A stretch of DNA of 64,000 nucleotides from Pseudoalteromonas apostichopi (GCF_030297135.1 NZ_AP028066.1:682001-746000), one strand, 5' to 3'; shown: positions 9,249 through 18,432, numbered from the stretch's first letter. Notes: generated by a model not told the origin, from the sequence alone. Numbers and translations: made by a program.

Positions 9249-9647
9249 ATGGCATCAAATATGGAACTATTAGGTATACACCACGCTGCAATCATCTGTA
9301 GCAACTACGAGAGGTCGAAGCACTTTTATAGTGAAATATTAAAACTTCCAGTAATTAACGAACTATACCGCGCTGAACGTGACTCTTATAAACTAGATCT
9401 AGCACTACCAGATGGCAGTCAACTGGAGCTATTTTCGTTTCCCGCAGCCCCTAAAAGACCAAGTTACCCAGAAGCACAAGGACTTCGCCATTTAGCGTTT
9501 AATGTTGCTGATATTACAAAATCTAAACTCTATTTAGAAGAAAAAGGTATCAAGGTTGAAGAAATAAGAGTGGATGAAATCACCGGGAAGCAATTTACGT
9601 TTTTTGCTGATCCCGATGATTTACCATTAGAGTTATATCAGCTCTAA
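9249..9647 (+). CDS. gloA2: VOC-family protein, YaeR/GloA2-like
   Basis: A vicinal-oxygen-chelate protein of about 130 residues, close in pattern to E. coli YaeR (SRD..K.DLALPDGSQLELFSFP, then RHLAF.V.DI, then FTFF.DPDDLPLELYQ). It keeps the metal-binding His near the N-terminus, Glu in LELFSF, His in RHLAF and the terminal Glu in LELYQ. A glyoxalase-like role is usual in annotation but unproven for this subgroup. Candidate starts are ATGs at 9240, 9249 and 9261; I prefer 9249 (GGA just upstream), while 9261 aligns best with YaeR. Only about 10 bp separate it from the preceding terminator, so its promoter may lie inside the KAS III gene. Confidence 0.8.
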   Translation: MASNMELLGIHHAAIICSNYERSKHFYSEILKLPVINELYRAERDSYKLDLALPDGSQLELFSFPAAPKRPSYPEAQGLRHLAFNVADITKSKLYLEEKGIKVEEIRVDEITGKQFTFFADPDDLPLELYQL

Positions 9648-9648
9648 T

Positions 9649-11010
9649 TTATTGGAAACGGTCTTGTAGATAGTTAAATACAGCGCGAATACCCAGTGCC
9701 TCACCACCAGTCGGACGACCTGGTAATGCACGTAAGTTCCAAGCCATTACATCAAAGTGGACCCAAGGGGTGCTTGGCTCAATGAACTCTTTTAAATAAA
9801 GCGCTGCAGTGATCGCACCACCAAATGGAGTCGACGCACAGTTAGCAATATCAGCTACATCACTTTTTAATAATGGCTTGTATTGATCAAATAACGGCAG
9901 TTGCCAAACAGGATCATGGCAGCTTTCGCCTGCATCCATCAATTTGTTAGCCACTTCACGGTTATTTGCGAAAAAGCCTGGTAATTCAGTACCTAGGGCT
10001 ACACGACAAGCTCCGGTAAGGGTTGCAAAATCAACAATAAGATCTGGGTTATCGTTTTGTGCTTCAGCAAGTGCATCACACAGAACCAAACGACCTTCAG
10101 CATCGGTGTTATCAATTTCTACTGTGATCCCTTTACGTGTTTTGATCACATCACCAGGTCTAAATGCATTTCGAGAAACCGCATTTTCAACAGCAGGTAC
10201 CAATACACGTAAGCGAATTGGTAAATTGGCAGCCATAATTAACTGCGCAAGACCAATAACATGCGCGGCACCACCCATGTCTTTTTTCATATTACGCATA
10301 CCTGAACTTGGTTTGAGATCTAAACCGCCAGAATCAAAACACACACCTTTACCTACTAAGGTAATTTGCGGAGCATCTTTTGCGCCCCAACGTAAATCAA
10401 GTAAACGAGGCTTATTCTCAGATGCACGTCCAACCATATGAATTGTTGGGTAATTTTGCTCTAACAATTCATCACCAACCCATTCGCTAAACTCACCGTC
10501 AAAGGTGTCGGCTAAATCAGCCATCACTTGTGATAGGTGTTGCGGCATCATATCTGCAGCAGGCGTATTAACTAAATCACGTACTAAATTAATTGCACTT
10601 GCATGCTGCGATAAACGCTTAACTAAGCTTTCATCTTTAATAGCTAGTGTGGCACGTGGCGATGGTTTTTCTTTATATTCACTAAACTCGTAACCACCTA
10701 ACACAAAACCCAGCGCTACGTGTTCTACAAATTTGCCATCACCTTGAATTTGATAACAGCCTGCAGGCAGTTTAGTTGATAAGTCACCTGCCAACCAAAA
10801 GTCCTGCAAATCATTAACTAAGCAATACACATGCTCAAGTGAACCCGATTCACTATCAGCAATTAAGGCCATGCCTTTGTTTTTGAAATCACAATTTGTT
10901 AGCCAATTTTGTAAGGCTTGCGGCTGCTCGGTTAACCAGGTTGATAGGTCAGCTTTAGCGATAAATGACAGGGGAATTCCCGTAGAAGAATGGCGAATTA
11001 ATGAACTCAT
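9649..11010 (-). CDS. M17 leucyl aminopeptidase family protein (PepA/PepB-like)
   Basis: A 453-residue dinuclear-zinc aminopeptidase. The catalytic half shows GKGVCFDSGGLDLK (metal-binding Lys and Asp), the KKDMGGAAHV helix, and NTDAEGRLVLCDAL (Asp and Glu ligands, catalytic Arg). The N-terminal domain is more divergent, as in PepB-like members. The frame is open to 11064, but ATG at 11010 gives the normal N-terminus (MSSLIRHS) and has a weak GAG site upstream. It is convergent with the VOC gene, one base apart. Removes N-terminal residues from peptides in the cytoplasm. Confidence 0.85.
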   Translation of the reverse strand: MSSLIRHSSTGIPLSFIAKADLSTWLTEQPQALQNWLTNCDFKNKGMALIADSESGSLEHVYCLVNDLQDFWLAGDLSTKLPAGCYQIQGDGKFVEHVALGFVLGGYEFSEYKEKPSPRATLAIKDESLVKRLSQHASAINLVRDLVNTPAADMMPQHLSQVMADLADTFDGEFSEWVGDELLEQNYPTIHMVGRASENKPRLLDLRWGAKDAPQITLVGKGVCFDSGGLDLKPSSGMRNMKKDMGGAAHVIGLAQLIMAANLPIRLRVLVPAVENAVSRNAFRPGDVIKTRKGITVEIDNTDAEGRLVLCDALAEAQNDNPDLIVDFATLTGACRVALGTELPGFFANNREVANKLMDAGESCHDPVWQLPLFDQYKPLLKSDVADIANCASTPFGGAITAALYLKEFIEPSTPWVHFDVMAWNLRALPGRPTGGEALGIRAVFNYLQDRFQ

Positions 11011-11098
11011 TAAACGACTCGATATAAAGAAAAGGTATTTAAGCATACCAATATCTTGGTACAAAAGGTATAGGCAAAATTAGATAATCAAAACCTAA

Positions 11099-11509
11099 TC
11101 AGTCTTTGTTTTGGTTCTCTTTTTCTTCTTTTTCTACTTGTTGATCAAGCTCTTTAATCGACTTATTGATATTAAAAGAGCTTGGTAGAACATCAACACC
11201 AACCCATTGACCCAGTTTTACAACCAAAGGAATCGTAATAGGTGCAAAGGGCAATACAGCAAATACCCCTAAGCCAAGTCCTTTCAAAATATCTAAGAAT
11301 TGATCATTAGCAGTATGCAATTCTTCTTTAGTAGCTTGCCCTTGGGTGTATCGTCTATAGATATGAAGCATCTCTTTTGTTTCTTGCTTTTCTTGGGCAA
11401 GTGCGATTTTAAGTGCTACCATAGCACGCTTAAAACGTAGGGTCTGACGCTTTTTGGTAATTTTAGCCACTCGGAACGGGGCTCTATGAATAACTTTATA
11501 TAATCGCAT
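11099..11509 (-). CDS. LETM1-like small protein
   Basis: A 136-residue protein. A basic N-terminal half (residues 1-70, predicted helical) is followed by a hydrophobic segment (about 76-105, GLGVFAVLPFAPITIPLVVK) ending in VDVLPSSF, then a charged coiled-coil-like tail. The phrase hydrophobic segment with PFAP..IPL then LPS(S/T)F is typical of LETM1-like domains, which in mitochondria are linked to K+/H+ exchange; the bacterial role is not established. It is 88 bp upstream of the aminopeptidase on the same strand. Confidence 0.5.
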   Translation of the reverse strand: MRLYKVIHRAPFRVAKITKKRQTLRFKRAMVALKIALAQEKQETKEMLHIYRRYTQGQATKEELHTANDQFLDILKGLGLGVFAVLPFAPITIPLVVKLGQWVGVDVLPSSFNINKSIKELDQQVEKEEKENQNKD

Positions 11510-11615
11510 TATGTTATTTTCACACAGCAGGCGACGTTCACAAAGTATAATTTACTTATATTAGGTTTTGTTTTATTCTTAAAACTCTAGTCCTAATTAT
11601 TTTTCAGTATTAAAA

Positions 11616-11771
11616 ATGAACACACCCAAACAACAGGCTGAGCCCAAACCCCAAAAGCCAGCCCCAGATGAATGTTGTGGTGGTGGTAGCTGTTGTCCCT
11701 GTGTATGGGATGAATACCGAGAAAAATTAAAACAGTGGCAATTAAACAGCAATCCGCAACAAGCTCAATAG
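11616..11771 (+). CDS. 51-aa Cys-rich protein with oxidoreductase-like motif
   Basis: A short gene with ATG at 11616 and TAG at 11769. The first half is rich in Pro, Lys and Gln; the core is DECCGGGSCCPCVWDEYREKL, a cluster of five Cys in CC(G)3SCC.C followed by VWD.Y. This is the pattern of the 'oxidoreductase-like' N-terminal domain (PF09791 type) that occurs alone in small proteobacterial proteins and fused in eukaryotes. It probably binds a metal or forms disulfides. No strong ribosome-binding site is visible. Function unknown. Confidence 0.7.
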   Translation: MNTPKQQAEPKPQKPAPDECCGGGSCCPCVWDEYREKLKQWQLNSNPQQAQ

Positions 11772-12065
11772 ACTACTCCATACCCAAACCTGCTTAAAAT
11801 TCACTCAAAAAATTCCTTTTTTAAAATATTTTTAGATATTTTATATATTTTCTTACATGAACAAGAAAAATAAGGAATAAATTATCCCCATTAATTTCAT
11901 AGACATAATCAAAAAACGAGCAATAAACAATCACAAAAAAACCAACAAACAACATAACATTAACAATTTGCAAAATAAATTTACAGGATGTATAAGAGAT
12001 TTACACCGAGTTTAACATTTAGCTTCGGTGACATAATCACAAATATTCTAACTGGGGAAGTCAGA
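11772..12065 (+). promoter_or_regulatory. AT-rich leader upstream of TonB-dependent receptor
   Basis: About 290 bp without a gene. It is very AT-rich (runs such as TTTTAGATATTTTATATATTTTC near 11830, abbreviated here) and ends in a strong GGGGAAG ribosome-binding site at 12054-12060. Probably holds the receptor promoter. I see no Fur box. Confidence 0.4.
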
Positions 12066-14651
12066 ATGAAATTCAAAAATAATGCGCTACAACAAGCAAT
12101 TAAATTTGCTTTAGCGACAACAACAGCAGGCCTGTTTGTGTCGGGTTCGGTTGTTGCAGCAGAACAAGCAGCTGAAGAAACTAAAGTTAACAAAAATGTA
12201 GAAAAAATTGCCGTAGTAGGTACTCGTTCAGCACCACGTTCAATTGGTGATTCACCTGTACCAATTGATATCATTGGTGGTGAAGAGCTAGATAAAGGTG
12301 GCAACACTGACATGCTAGAGCTTTTAAAAGGCTCTGTTCCTTCTTTTAACGTTCACCAAAACCCAATTAGTGATGCTGCGTCACTTGTACGTCCAGCTAA
12401 CCTTCGTGGCCTTCCATCAGACAGCACTTTAGTGCTTGTTAATGGTAAACGTCGTCACCGTGCATCTGTTATCGCATTCTTGGGTGGTGGTATCAACGAT
12501 GGTGCTCAAGGTGCCGATATCTCAGTTATTCCAAGTATTGCTCTAAAACAAGTAGAAGTACTTCGTGACGGTGCTGCAGCTCAGTACGGCTCTGATGCAA
12601 TCGCAGGTGTAATGAACTTTGTTTTAAAAGATGCCTCTGAAGGCGGTTCTTTCGAAATCCGTAAGGGTGAATACTACGAAGGTGATGGCGACACAACACA
12701 AATTTCAGGTAATGTGGGTCTTCCATTTACTGATAGCGGTTTTGCTAACTTAAGCTTCCAATATAAAACTGCGGATGCTACAAGTCGCTCAGTGCAACGT
12801 CCTGATGCAGCAGCACTTAACGCTGCAGGCGTGCCAGAAGTTTCTTCTCTTGCTCAAGTTTGGGGTGCACCTGAAGTCGATGACGATATTTCAATCTTTG
12901 GTAACATTGGCCTTGAATTAAGCAATTCATCTGAATTCTATATGTTTGGTAACTACTCTGAGCGTGATGTACGAGGTGGTTTCTACTATCGTAACCCACA
13001 CACTCGTCCAGGTGTTTACTCAAATGACGGCGGTGAAACACTCCTTGTTGGTGATTTAACAGGCGATATGAGCGGTAACTGTCCTACCGATATCATGATT
13101 GATGATAACGTTTTAGATAACCAAAGATACATTGATCTAGTTGCTAACAACCCAGACTGTTTTGCGTTTAACGAAATGCTACCAGGCGGTTTTACACCTA
13201 ACTTCGGTGGTAATATTACAGATACTGCTTTAACAATTGGTACTAAAGGTGAAATCTCAGATGGTTTCCTTGCAGGTGCTTACTATGACTTAAGCGGTAC
13301 AGTTGGTTACAACGAATCGCGTTATTTCATCTATGACACTATCAACGCGTCATTAGGCCCAGAAAGCCCTCGTGACTTTAGCCCTGGTAAATATTCTCAG
13401 TTAGAGAAAAACTTCAACGCTGATTTATCAAAAGGTTTTGACTTTGGTTTAGCCTACGACGTTAACGTTGCTGGTGGTCTTGAATGGCATGAAGAAACCT
13501 TCACTGTTGTCGCTGGTGATGTGGCATCTTTTACAGCGGGTCCATTAACTCAACAAGGTTTTGGTATCGGCTCGAACGGTTTCCCTGGTTTCAAACCATC
13601 TGATGCTGGCGAATATACTCGCCGTAACTATGCAGCATATGTTGATGTTGAAGCACCATTTACAGAAGACTTCTTAATGGGCTTAGCACTGCGCTATGAA
13701 GACTACGACACATTTGGTTCGACAACTAACTACAAATTAACTGGTCAATATCACTTAACTGAAGACTTGAACATTCGTGGTTCAATCAGTACAGGTTTTC
13801 GTGCGCCAACGGTTGGTCAAGCAAACGTAAGTAACGTTCAAACTAACTTAAGCAGCGGTGTTCTAGTTGACTCGGCTCTTTTACCACCAACAAACCCAAT
13901 TGCTGTGCAACTAGGTGGTACAGAGTTACAACCTGAAGAGTCACAAAGCTACACATTTGGTGCAGTATGGACCCTTGGCGACTTATTCTTCACCATTGAC
14001 TACTACAACATTCAAGTTGATGACCGTATCAGTCAATCAGATAAAATTGAGTTAAGCCAAGCAGACAAAGACACACTTGAAGCAGCTGGTGTACCTAATG
14101 TACAAAACTTAGCGCAAGTTAGCTTCTTCACAAATGACTTTGACACAACGACACAAGGTGTAGATGCGGTTGCTAACTATTCAACTGAATTGTTAGGTGG
14201 TAGCTCAACATTTAGCTTAGCGTACAACTGGAACGACACCGAAGTAACTAAGTCGAGCCCAATTACAGGTGAATTTAAAGTAAGCCGTCTAGAAAATGAC
14301 TTACCAAACCACCGTGCAACGCTTAGCTGGGCACAACAATGGGAGAACTTCTCGGCGTTTACACGTGTTAACTACTATGGCGAATACCAAGGCGTTCACG
14401 TAGATTACGATGCAACAGCCAAAACAGCTGATGCTGCAGTAACAATTGATGCAGAAGTTACTTACTTCCTAACTGAAGAGCTTAGCTTCTCTGTAGGTGC
14501 GACAAACTTATTCGACCAAGAAGCAGAGAAACTTGATTTCTTCGATAGTACAGGTATCCCAAACAACAACTGGGGTGGTAAATACTACGAGACTTCACCA
14601 TATGGTATTAACGGTGGCTTCTATTACGTGAAAGCGACATATACTTTCTAA
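12066..14651 (+). CDS. TonB-dependent receptor, large (861 aa)
   Basis: Outer-membrane transporter with signal peptide (to about residue 32), a plug with NLRGLPSDSTLVLVNGKRRH and the VEVLRDGAAAQYGSDAIAGV signature, and a long barrel ending in YYVKATYTF. The frame is open from 11988, but ATG at 12066 has GGGGAAG six bases upstream and starts the signal peptide. The very high use of preferred codons and strong ribosome-binding site suggest high expression. The plug resembles receptors used by marine bacteria for organic nutrients more than siderophore receptors. A TPR-sulfotransferase gene follows, after a terminator. Confidence 0.88.
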   Translation: MKFKNNALQQAIKFALATTTAGLFVSGSVVAAEQAAEETKVNKNVEKIAVVGTRSAPRSIGDSPVPIDIIGGEELDKGGNTDMLELLKGSVPSFNVHQNPISDAASLVRPANLRGLPSDSTLVLVNGKRRHRASVIAFLGGGINDGAQGADISVIPSIALKQVEVLRDGAAAQYGSDAIAGVMNFVLKDASEGGSFEIRKGEYYEGDGDTTQISGNVGLPFTDSGFANLSFQYKTADATSRSVQRPDAAALNAAGVPEVSSLAQVWGAPEVDDDISIFGNIGLELSNSSEFYMFGNYSERDVRGGFYYRNPHTRPGVYSNDGGETLLVGDLTGDMSGNCPTDIMIDDNVLDNQRYIDLVANNPDCFAFNEMLPGGFTPNFGGNITDTALTIGTKGEISDGFLAGAYYDLSGTVGYNESRYFIYDTINASLGPESPRDFSPGKYSQLEKNFNADLSKGFDFGLAYDVNVAGGLEWHEETFTVVAGDVASFTAGPLTQQGFGIGSNGFPGFKPSDAGEYTRRNYAAYVDVEAPFTEDFLMGLALRYEDYDTFGSTTNYKLTGQYHLTEDLNIRGSISTGFRAPTVGQANVSNVQTNLSSGVLVDSALLPPTNPIAVQLGGTELQPEESQSYTFGAVWTLGDLFFTIDYYNIQVDDRISQSDKIELSQADKDTLEAAGVPNVQNLAQVSFFTNDFDTTTQGVDAVANYSTELLGGSSTFSLAYNWNDTEVTKSSPITGEFKVSRLENDLPNHRATLSWAQQWENFSAFTRVNYYGEYQGVHVDYDATAKTADAAVTIDAEVTYFLTEELSFSVGATNLFDQEAEKLDFFDSTGIPNNNWGGKYYETSPYGINGGFYYVKATYTF

Positions 14652-14659
14652 TAGAAGTG

Positions 14660-14689
14660 CTTTCTAGGTTGAGCAATCAACCTAGAAAG
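14660..14689. repeat. Perfect 13-bp inverted repeat with GCAA loop
   Basis: CTTTCTAGGTTGA pairs perfectly with its complement across a GCAA tetraloop, 9 bp after the receptor stop. It has no T-run, so it is more likely an mRNA 3'-end stabiliser or protein-binding site than the terminator, which lies 40 bp further on. Confidence 0.75.
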
Positions 14690-14728
14690 TCGATACCCCG
14701 GATATATTCTGGATATTTATAGTTAACC

Positions 14729-14756
14729 AAGGCGAAAGACATTTCGCCTTTTTCGT
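14729..14756 (+). terminator. Rho-independent terminator
   Basis: AAGGCGAAA pairs with TTTCGCCTT across a 4-base loop and is followed by T-rich sequence. It ends the receptor transcript, 40 bp before the sulfotransferase gene. Confidence 0.85.
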
Positions 14757-14795
14757 TTTATAGTAAATAAAAATAACAAATAACCCGCTATTACT

Positions 14796-16280
14796 ATGCT
14801 GTTACAGAAAGCGAATCAACTACTAAATGAAAACAAGCTAAAAGAGGCTGAGTTTCATTTTAAAACCATTCTCGATTCAGCTCCTGAAAATGGCGAAGCG
14901 TTATTTGGATTAGGCCGCATTGCGCTGCGATTAGAGCGTTATGATGCCGCGGTTTACCTTTTACAAAGAGCCTGTGAGCGCCTACCTCATATGCTTGAAC
15001 CTTTACATGCTCTTGCGGATGCCTTCAATGGTGTGCATTCACCGCAAGATGCGTTAACTGTACTTGAATATGCTAAATCAATTGCTAGCCATAATCCTGA
15101 ACCGCATTATTACCTCGCCCAGCATTATTTAACCTATGGTGAGTTAGACAAAGCTTATCGCATTTTAAAGCATGCTCTCAGTATGGGAAATTACCCAGTT
15201 ACGGCGTACATATTATTTGAATTAGTACAGTTTGGCCGCTTTAATAACGAACATAATTACATAAATGAGCTACATCAATTTTTAACATTGACTAATAACC
15301 TACGTTTAAAAATGGTGTGTTATTATGCGCTAGGTAAAAGTTATGACCAGCTCAATGATACAGAGCAAGCCTTTAACTACTTCAGCCTAGCAAATAGATT
15401 ACAAATAAAACTTACTCAGTTTAAAACCAGTGACTTAGTGCCTTTTTATCAGCGTATAATAGAGCAAAATACCGAAGAGCTAATAGATGCTAGAGACAAA
15501 TCATTCACAGGCACCATTACACCCATATTTATTATTGGTATGCCAAGAAGTGGCTCAACGCTAGTAGAACAAATGTTGGCAAGCAATGATGATTTTGCAA
15601 GCTTAGGTGAAGATGCCAGTATCAGTAATCAGGTTGTTGCATATCTTGAACAACAAACACAGCTCCCCTACCCAGATTGCTTAGCAGAGCTAAACCAAGG
15701 GCTAATTAACAATGCCCGTAATATTTATATTGAACGAATAAAACAAGCGCCAGTTGTGCGGCCCTTTATGATCAATAAGCTGCCTGCGAACTATCAGTCA
15801 CTTGGTTTGATTTACTTACTCTTTCCTAATGCCAAATTTATTAATATGCAGCGAGAGTATGATGCAATTGCTTGGTCGGTGTTTAGCAACTATTTTGCTG
15901 AAAACGAACCTTACTTTTGTTCTCTCCCAGAGTTTAAACAGTATTTTGATTTGTATCAGCAGTTAATGGAACATTGGCAAAACGTAATGCCAGAAGCAAT
16001 TTTTGATTTAAGCTATGAAGCACTTGTCAGCGACAGCGAACAAACACTAACAGCGCTGTGTAAATTCTTAAACATTGAGTACAGCAAGCAGTTTTTAAAT
16101 TTTTATAAGTCAAAAAAACCGGTGGCAACGCTCAGTAAAACGGCTGTAAGGCAGCCGTTAAGTGATAAAGCATTAGAGAAATACAAACGCTACGAGAGCG
16201 CAATGCACACGCTTATGCGTGAGTCTCAAACCAATTCAGCAAATCAACAAACTGATCAAAACGCGCCTGTGGGTGAGTAA
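14796..16280 (+). CDS. TPR-repeat sulfotransferase
   Basis: A 494-residue protein. The N-terminal half (about 1-225) is built of tetratricopeptide repeats (GEALFGLGRIALRLERYDAAV, then EPHYYLAQHYLTYGELDKAY and similar). The C-terminal half is a sulfotransferase domain, with the PAPS 5'-phosphosulfate loop at about 245-258 (FIIGMPRSGSTLVEQ) and a later INMQRE 3'-phosphate-type strand. It would transfer sulfate from PAPS to a substrate, possibly a protein or peptide recognised by the TPRs. It lies just after a large TonB-dependent receptor, though a terminator separates them. Weak ribosome-binding site. Its last 68 bp overlap the convergent hydrolase gene. Confidence 0.82.
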   Translation: MLLQKANQLLNENKLKEAEFHFKTILDSAPENGEALFGLGRIALRLERYDAAVYLLQRACERLPHMLEPLHALADAFNGVHSPQDALTVLEYAKSIASHNPEPHYYLAQHYLTYGELDKAYRILKHALSMGNYPVTAYILFELVQFGRFNNEHNYINELHQFLTLTNNLRLKMVCYYALGKSYDQLNDTEQAFNYFSLANRLQIKLTQFKTSDLVPFYQRIIEQNTEELIDARDKSFTGTITPIFIIGMPRSGSTLVEQMLASNDDFASLGEDASISNQVVAYLEQQTQLPYPDCLAELNQGLINNARNIYIERIKQAPVVRPFMINKLPANYQSLGLIYLLFPNAKFINMQREYDAIAWSVFSNYFAENEPYFCSLPEFKQYFDLYQQLMEHWQNVMPEAIFDLSYEALVSDSEQTLTALCKFLNIEYSKQFLNFYKSKKPVATLSKTAVRQPLSDKALEKYKRYESAMHTLMRESQTNSANQQTDQNAPVGE

Positions 16281-17115
16281 GCATATTTATGTGATCATAA
16301 TCGACCTTATGGCCAAACTTACGGCCATAAATGGTCATCGTTTGCTTGCCGATGCCCGACTCTTCCATAAACTTTTCAATATCAATAGGCTGGCATAGCG
16401 CTTTATCTTTAATACCCGCAACATGCATAATGGGTGGTAATGCCTTATCAGCTAATGCGTTGGCGTAATCAAAGCCATCGTCAGTATCGACCCAAGGTTT
16501 ACGCTTAGCCCACTGCATACTTTGATAATGTGATTTACGGGTTTCATCATCACTGCCCCACTTCAGCTTTTTAGCCGGCACAAAGCCATGCTTACGGGCA
16601 ACTAAGGGTGCCAAGCCATACCAAATTAAATTACCTTGAATATACTTACTCGGATGATGATTATACAAAGACCGTTTAGAACCAAAATAGCCGCAGGCTT
16701 TCACATCATCAATCAACTCAGGAAAACGGGCAAACACACTGTTCATTAACACCCCACCCCATGAGTGCGCCACCCAATAACGCGCAGGCTCGCCTTCAAG
16801 CTGCTTAATTTTATCTAAAAATGCAGGGATATCTTCTAAAATAGCCTCGGTTTGACCATACTTTGCATGTTTCGAGATCGCGGGTTTACTTTCACCACGA
16901 CCACGTAAATCAGCCACATAGCAAGTATAACCATGCTCAGCTAAAAAAGGGGCTAAGCCTTTATTGCTGTGAGTGTAAAAGATTTTGCCATTTTCAACGG
17001 CACCATGCATAAAAAACACCGCAGGGCCCTTCGCATCAGTTTTGCTAATACGGCGTAAATGTAAAGTTTGGTTCTCAGCGAGTTTGATAAATACTGATTC
17101 TTGTTTAATCGTCAC
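16213..17115 (-). CDS. Alpha/beta-fold hydrolase
   Basis: A 300-residue hydrolase without signal peptide. It has the oxyanion region FFMHGAVENG, a strand with ADLRGRGES, the nucleophile elbow AHSWGG (Ser near residue 117), an acid in AGIKDK and a likely catalytic His in YDHINML near the C-terminus. GTG start with AGG seven bases upstream. Its 3' end overlaps the convergent sulfotransferase gene by 68 bp. Substrate unknown (ester, lactone or lipid). Confidence 0.82.
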   Translation of the reverse strand: MTIKQESVFIKLAENQTLHLRRISKTDAKGPAVFFMHGAVENGKIFYTHSNKGLAPFLAEHGYTCYVADLRGRGESKPAISKHAKYGQTEAILEDIPAFLDKIKQLEGEPARYWVAHSWGGVLMNSVFARFPELIDDVKACGYFGSKRSLYNHHPSKYIQGNLIWYGLAPLVARKHGFVPAKKLKWGSDDETRKSHYQSMQWAKRKPWVDTDDGFDYANALADKALPPIMHVAGIKDKALCQPIDIEKFMEESGIGKQTMTIYGRKFGHKVDYDHINMLTHPQARFDQFVDLLNWFETHA

Positions 17116-17194
17116 GTTTGACCTTTTTATTCTTATAGACTCATCGTACCAGTATTAAGGTACGCCAGTCTATTTAGCAAAGCAAGTTTTGGCT

Positions 17195-17227
17195 TGGCGA
17201 TTGCCATTCAAAATGAGAATCTCAGGC
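17195..17227 (-). repeat. Left copy of 33-bp inverted repeat flanking the cassette region
   Basis: Read on the minus strand it begins GCCTGAGATTCTCA and ends TGGCAATCGCCA. It matches 22355-22387 (plus strand) at 28 of 33 positions by my count, in opposite orientation, with the mismatches confined to the middle seven bases. Confidence 0.7.
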
Positions 17228-17501
17228 ACGATGAGATTTCATTAAAGAATAACACCAATGCAGAGCCATTTTACATTGATGTTAGAAGTTCGACTTGCAG
17301 GAGCCTTTGGCTAAATGATCACTAACGAAAAGCTATGAAATGGTGCTGAAAAAGTTTGTTTGATGATTTCTATGTTACGTAATTAACATATATGGAGGAG
17401 ACAGCCTTTTGCCATTCGTGGTCTTAAGTTTATCATTGAGTGTGAACAGACGTTGAGCATGATAAATATCTGGACAAAAACGTTTTAGAGTATTTATTTG
17501 G

Positions 17502-17603
17502 TAACGCCGCCATATGGGGCGCACAAATGCTTGGCTAAAATCAGCGAAGAATGAGCGCAAGCCAAGCGTTTTGCGTCCTATTGCCATAATGGCCTTGTTA
17601 TAT
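17502..17603 (-). repeat. attC site A (full length, 102 bp)
   Basis: On the minus strand it runs from ATATAACAAGGCC to GGCGGCGTTA. The arms contain ACGCTTGGCT and AGCCAAGCAT as complementary blocks. It terminates the cassette carrying the gene at 17674-18111. The open frame across it (17375-17653) is an artefact of the palindrome. Confidence 0.75.
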
Positions 17604-17673
17604 GCCTTATTCAAAAATTTTATGTTGTGCCATTTCTTCAGACCATGGCACATAAAGAGGGTATACCAAGTCT

Positions 17674-18111
17674 TTATGTCCGACGTCCGACCAAAACAAC
17701 TTTTGCGACAGGCTGTCCAAAATATTCTGTTGGTTCAAATGAATCAATATCCTCAAAGTTAATTGCAATGTAACAATTTGCCTTTTTGATCAATAAAGCA
17801 GAGTCATCCATACGAGCATGAACGGCTATTTGTAACTTTTCAAATGGAACCATCGATAGCGTATGTCCACCTTTATAAAACCTATCACGGTCAATTTCTT
17901 CACCAACTTGCTTTAAGAAATTAATATAAGCTTTCCACCGTTTCAAAACTAATAGAGTGATAGCAAATAAAACACAACACAAACCTAGCAGAAGCGAGCT
18001 TATTACTGTGAATTTCCCCAAGTAATAAAAAGCAGTGGCGAGAACTAACACCACAATTAAATTAAACAATGTCCACTTATTCGGTTTCAACTTTGGAAAA
18101 TTAATGCGCAA
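17674..18111 (-). CDS. Cassette-encoded membrane protein, unknown function
   Basis: A 145-residue protein with two adjacent membrane segments (about 14-35 and 38-56) and a soluble C-terminal domain of about 85 residues containing a MVPFEKL...HARMDDSALLI strand pattern, possibly PH-like. TTG start, supported by AGGG about seven bases upstream. It is followed by attC site A and preceded by about 320 bp of noncoding cassette sequence. I recognise no family. Confidence 0.65.
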   Translation of the reverse strand: MRINFPKLKPNKWTLFNLIVVLVLATAFYYLGKFTVISSLLLGLCCVLFAITLLVLKRWKAYINFLKQVGEEIDRDRFYKGGHTLSMVPFEKLQIAVHARMDDSALLIKKANCYIAINFEDIDSFEPTEYFGQPVAKVVLVGRRT

Positions 18112-18432
18112 ATCTTACCCTAGACATATAACAATTTTATAGTGCGCTCGTCGCGCATCTTTCTGCCGATGTTGCGCGCATGTATTAATAAATCTATTAT
18201 TAACAAATAACATAATGCATTGCCAACTATAATATTTTTATTGACACTAAGGTATTCAGAAAAAGAAAATACGTTAGCGGAACATTCGCTTTGTAGAATA
18301 GAGTCAATAGCATTAAACGTCTTGGACCGTATCTTGATTGCTCAAAGCAATCATTTAAAAATTACTCTAACTTGTTTTGGGGCAAAGGCGAGTTGAAACG
18401 AAGGGCTGTTGTGTGCCAACAACTGTAATTCG
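18112..18432. other. Noncoding cassette leader
   Basis: About 320 bp between the cassette gene and attC site B. It is AT-rich with a GC-rich patch near 18140-18180 containing repeated GCGC words. I see no gene; it may hold the promoter of the downstream cassette gene. Confidence 0.4.

Noticed and set aside
11988..12313. Upstream extension of the TonB receptor frame and the antisense frame at 11981-12313
   Set aside because: The strong ribosome-binding site and signal peptide at 12066 fix the start; the antisense frame has neither.
17375..17653. 92-codon minus-strand open frame
   Set aside because: It runs straight through attC site A; the palindrome explains the open frame, and there is no ribosome-binding site or family pattern.
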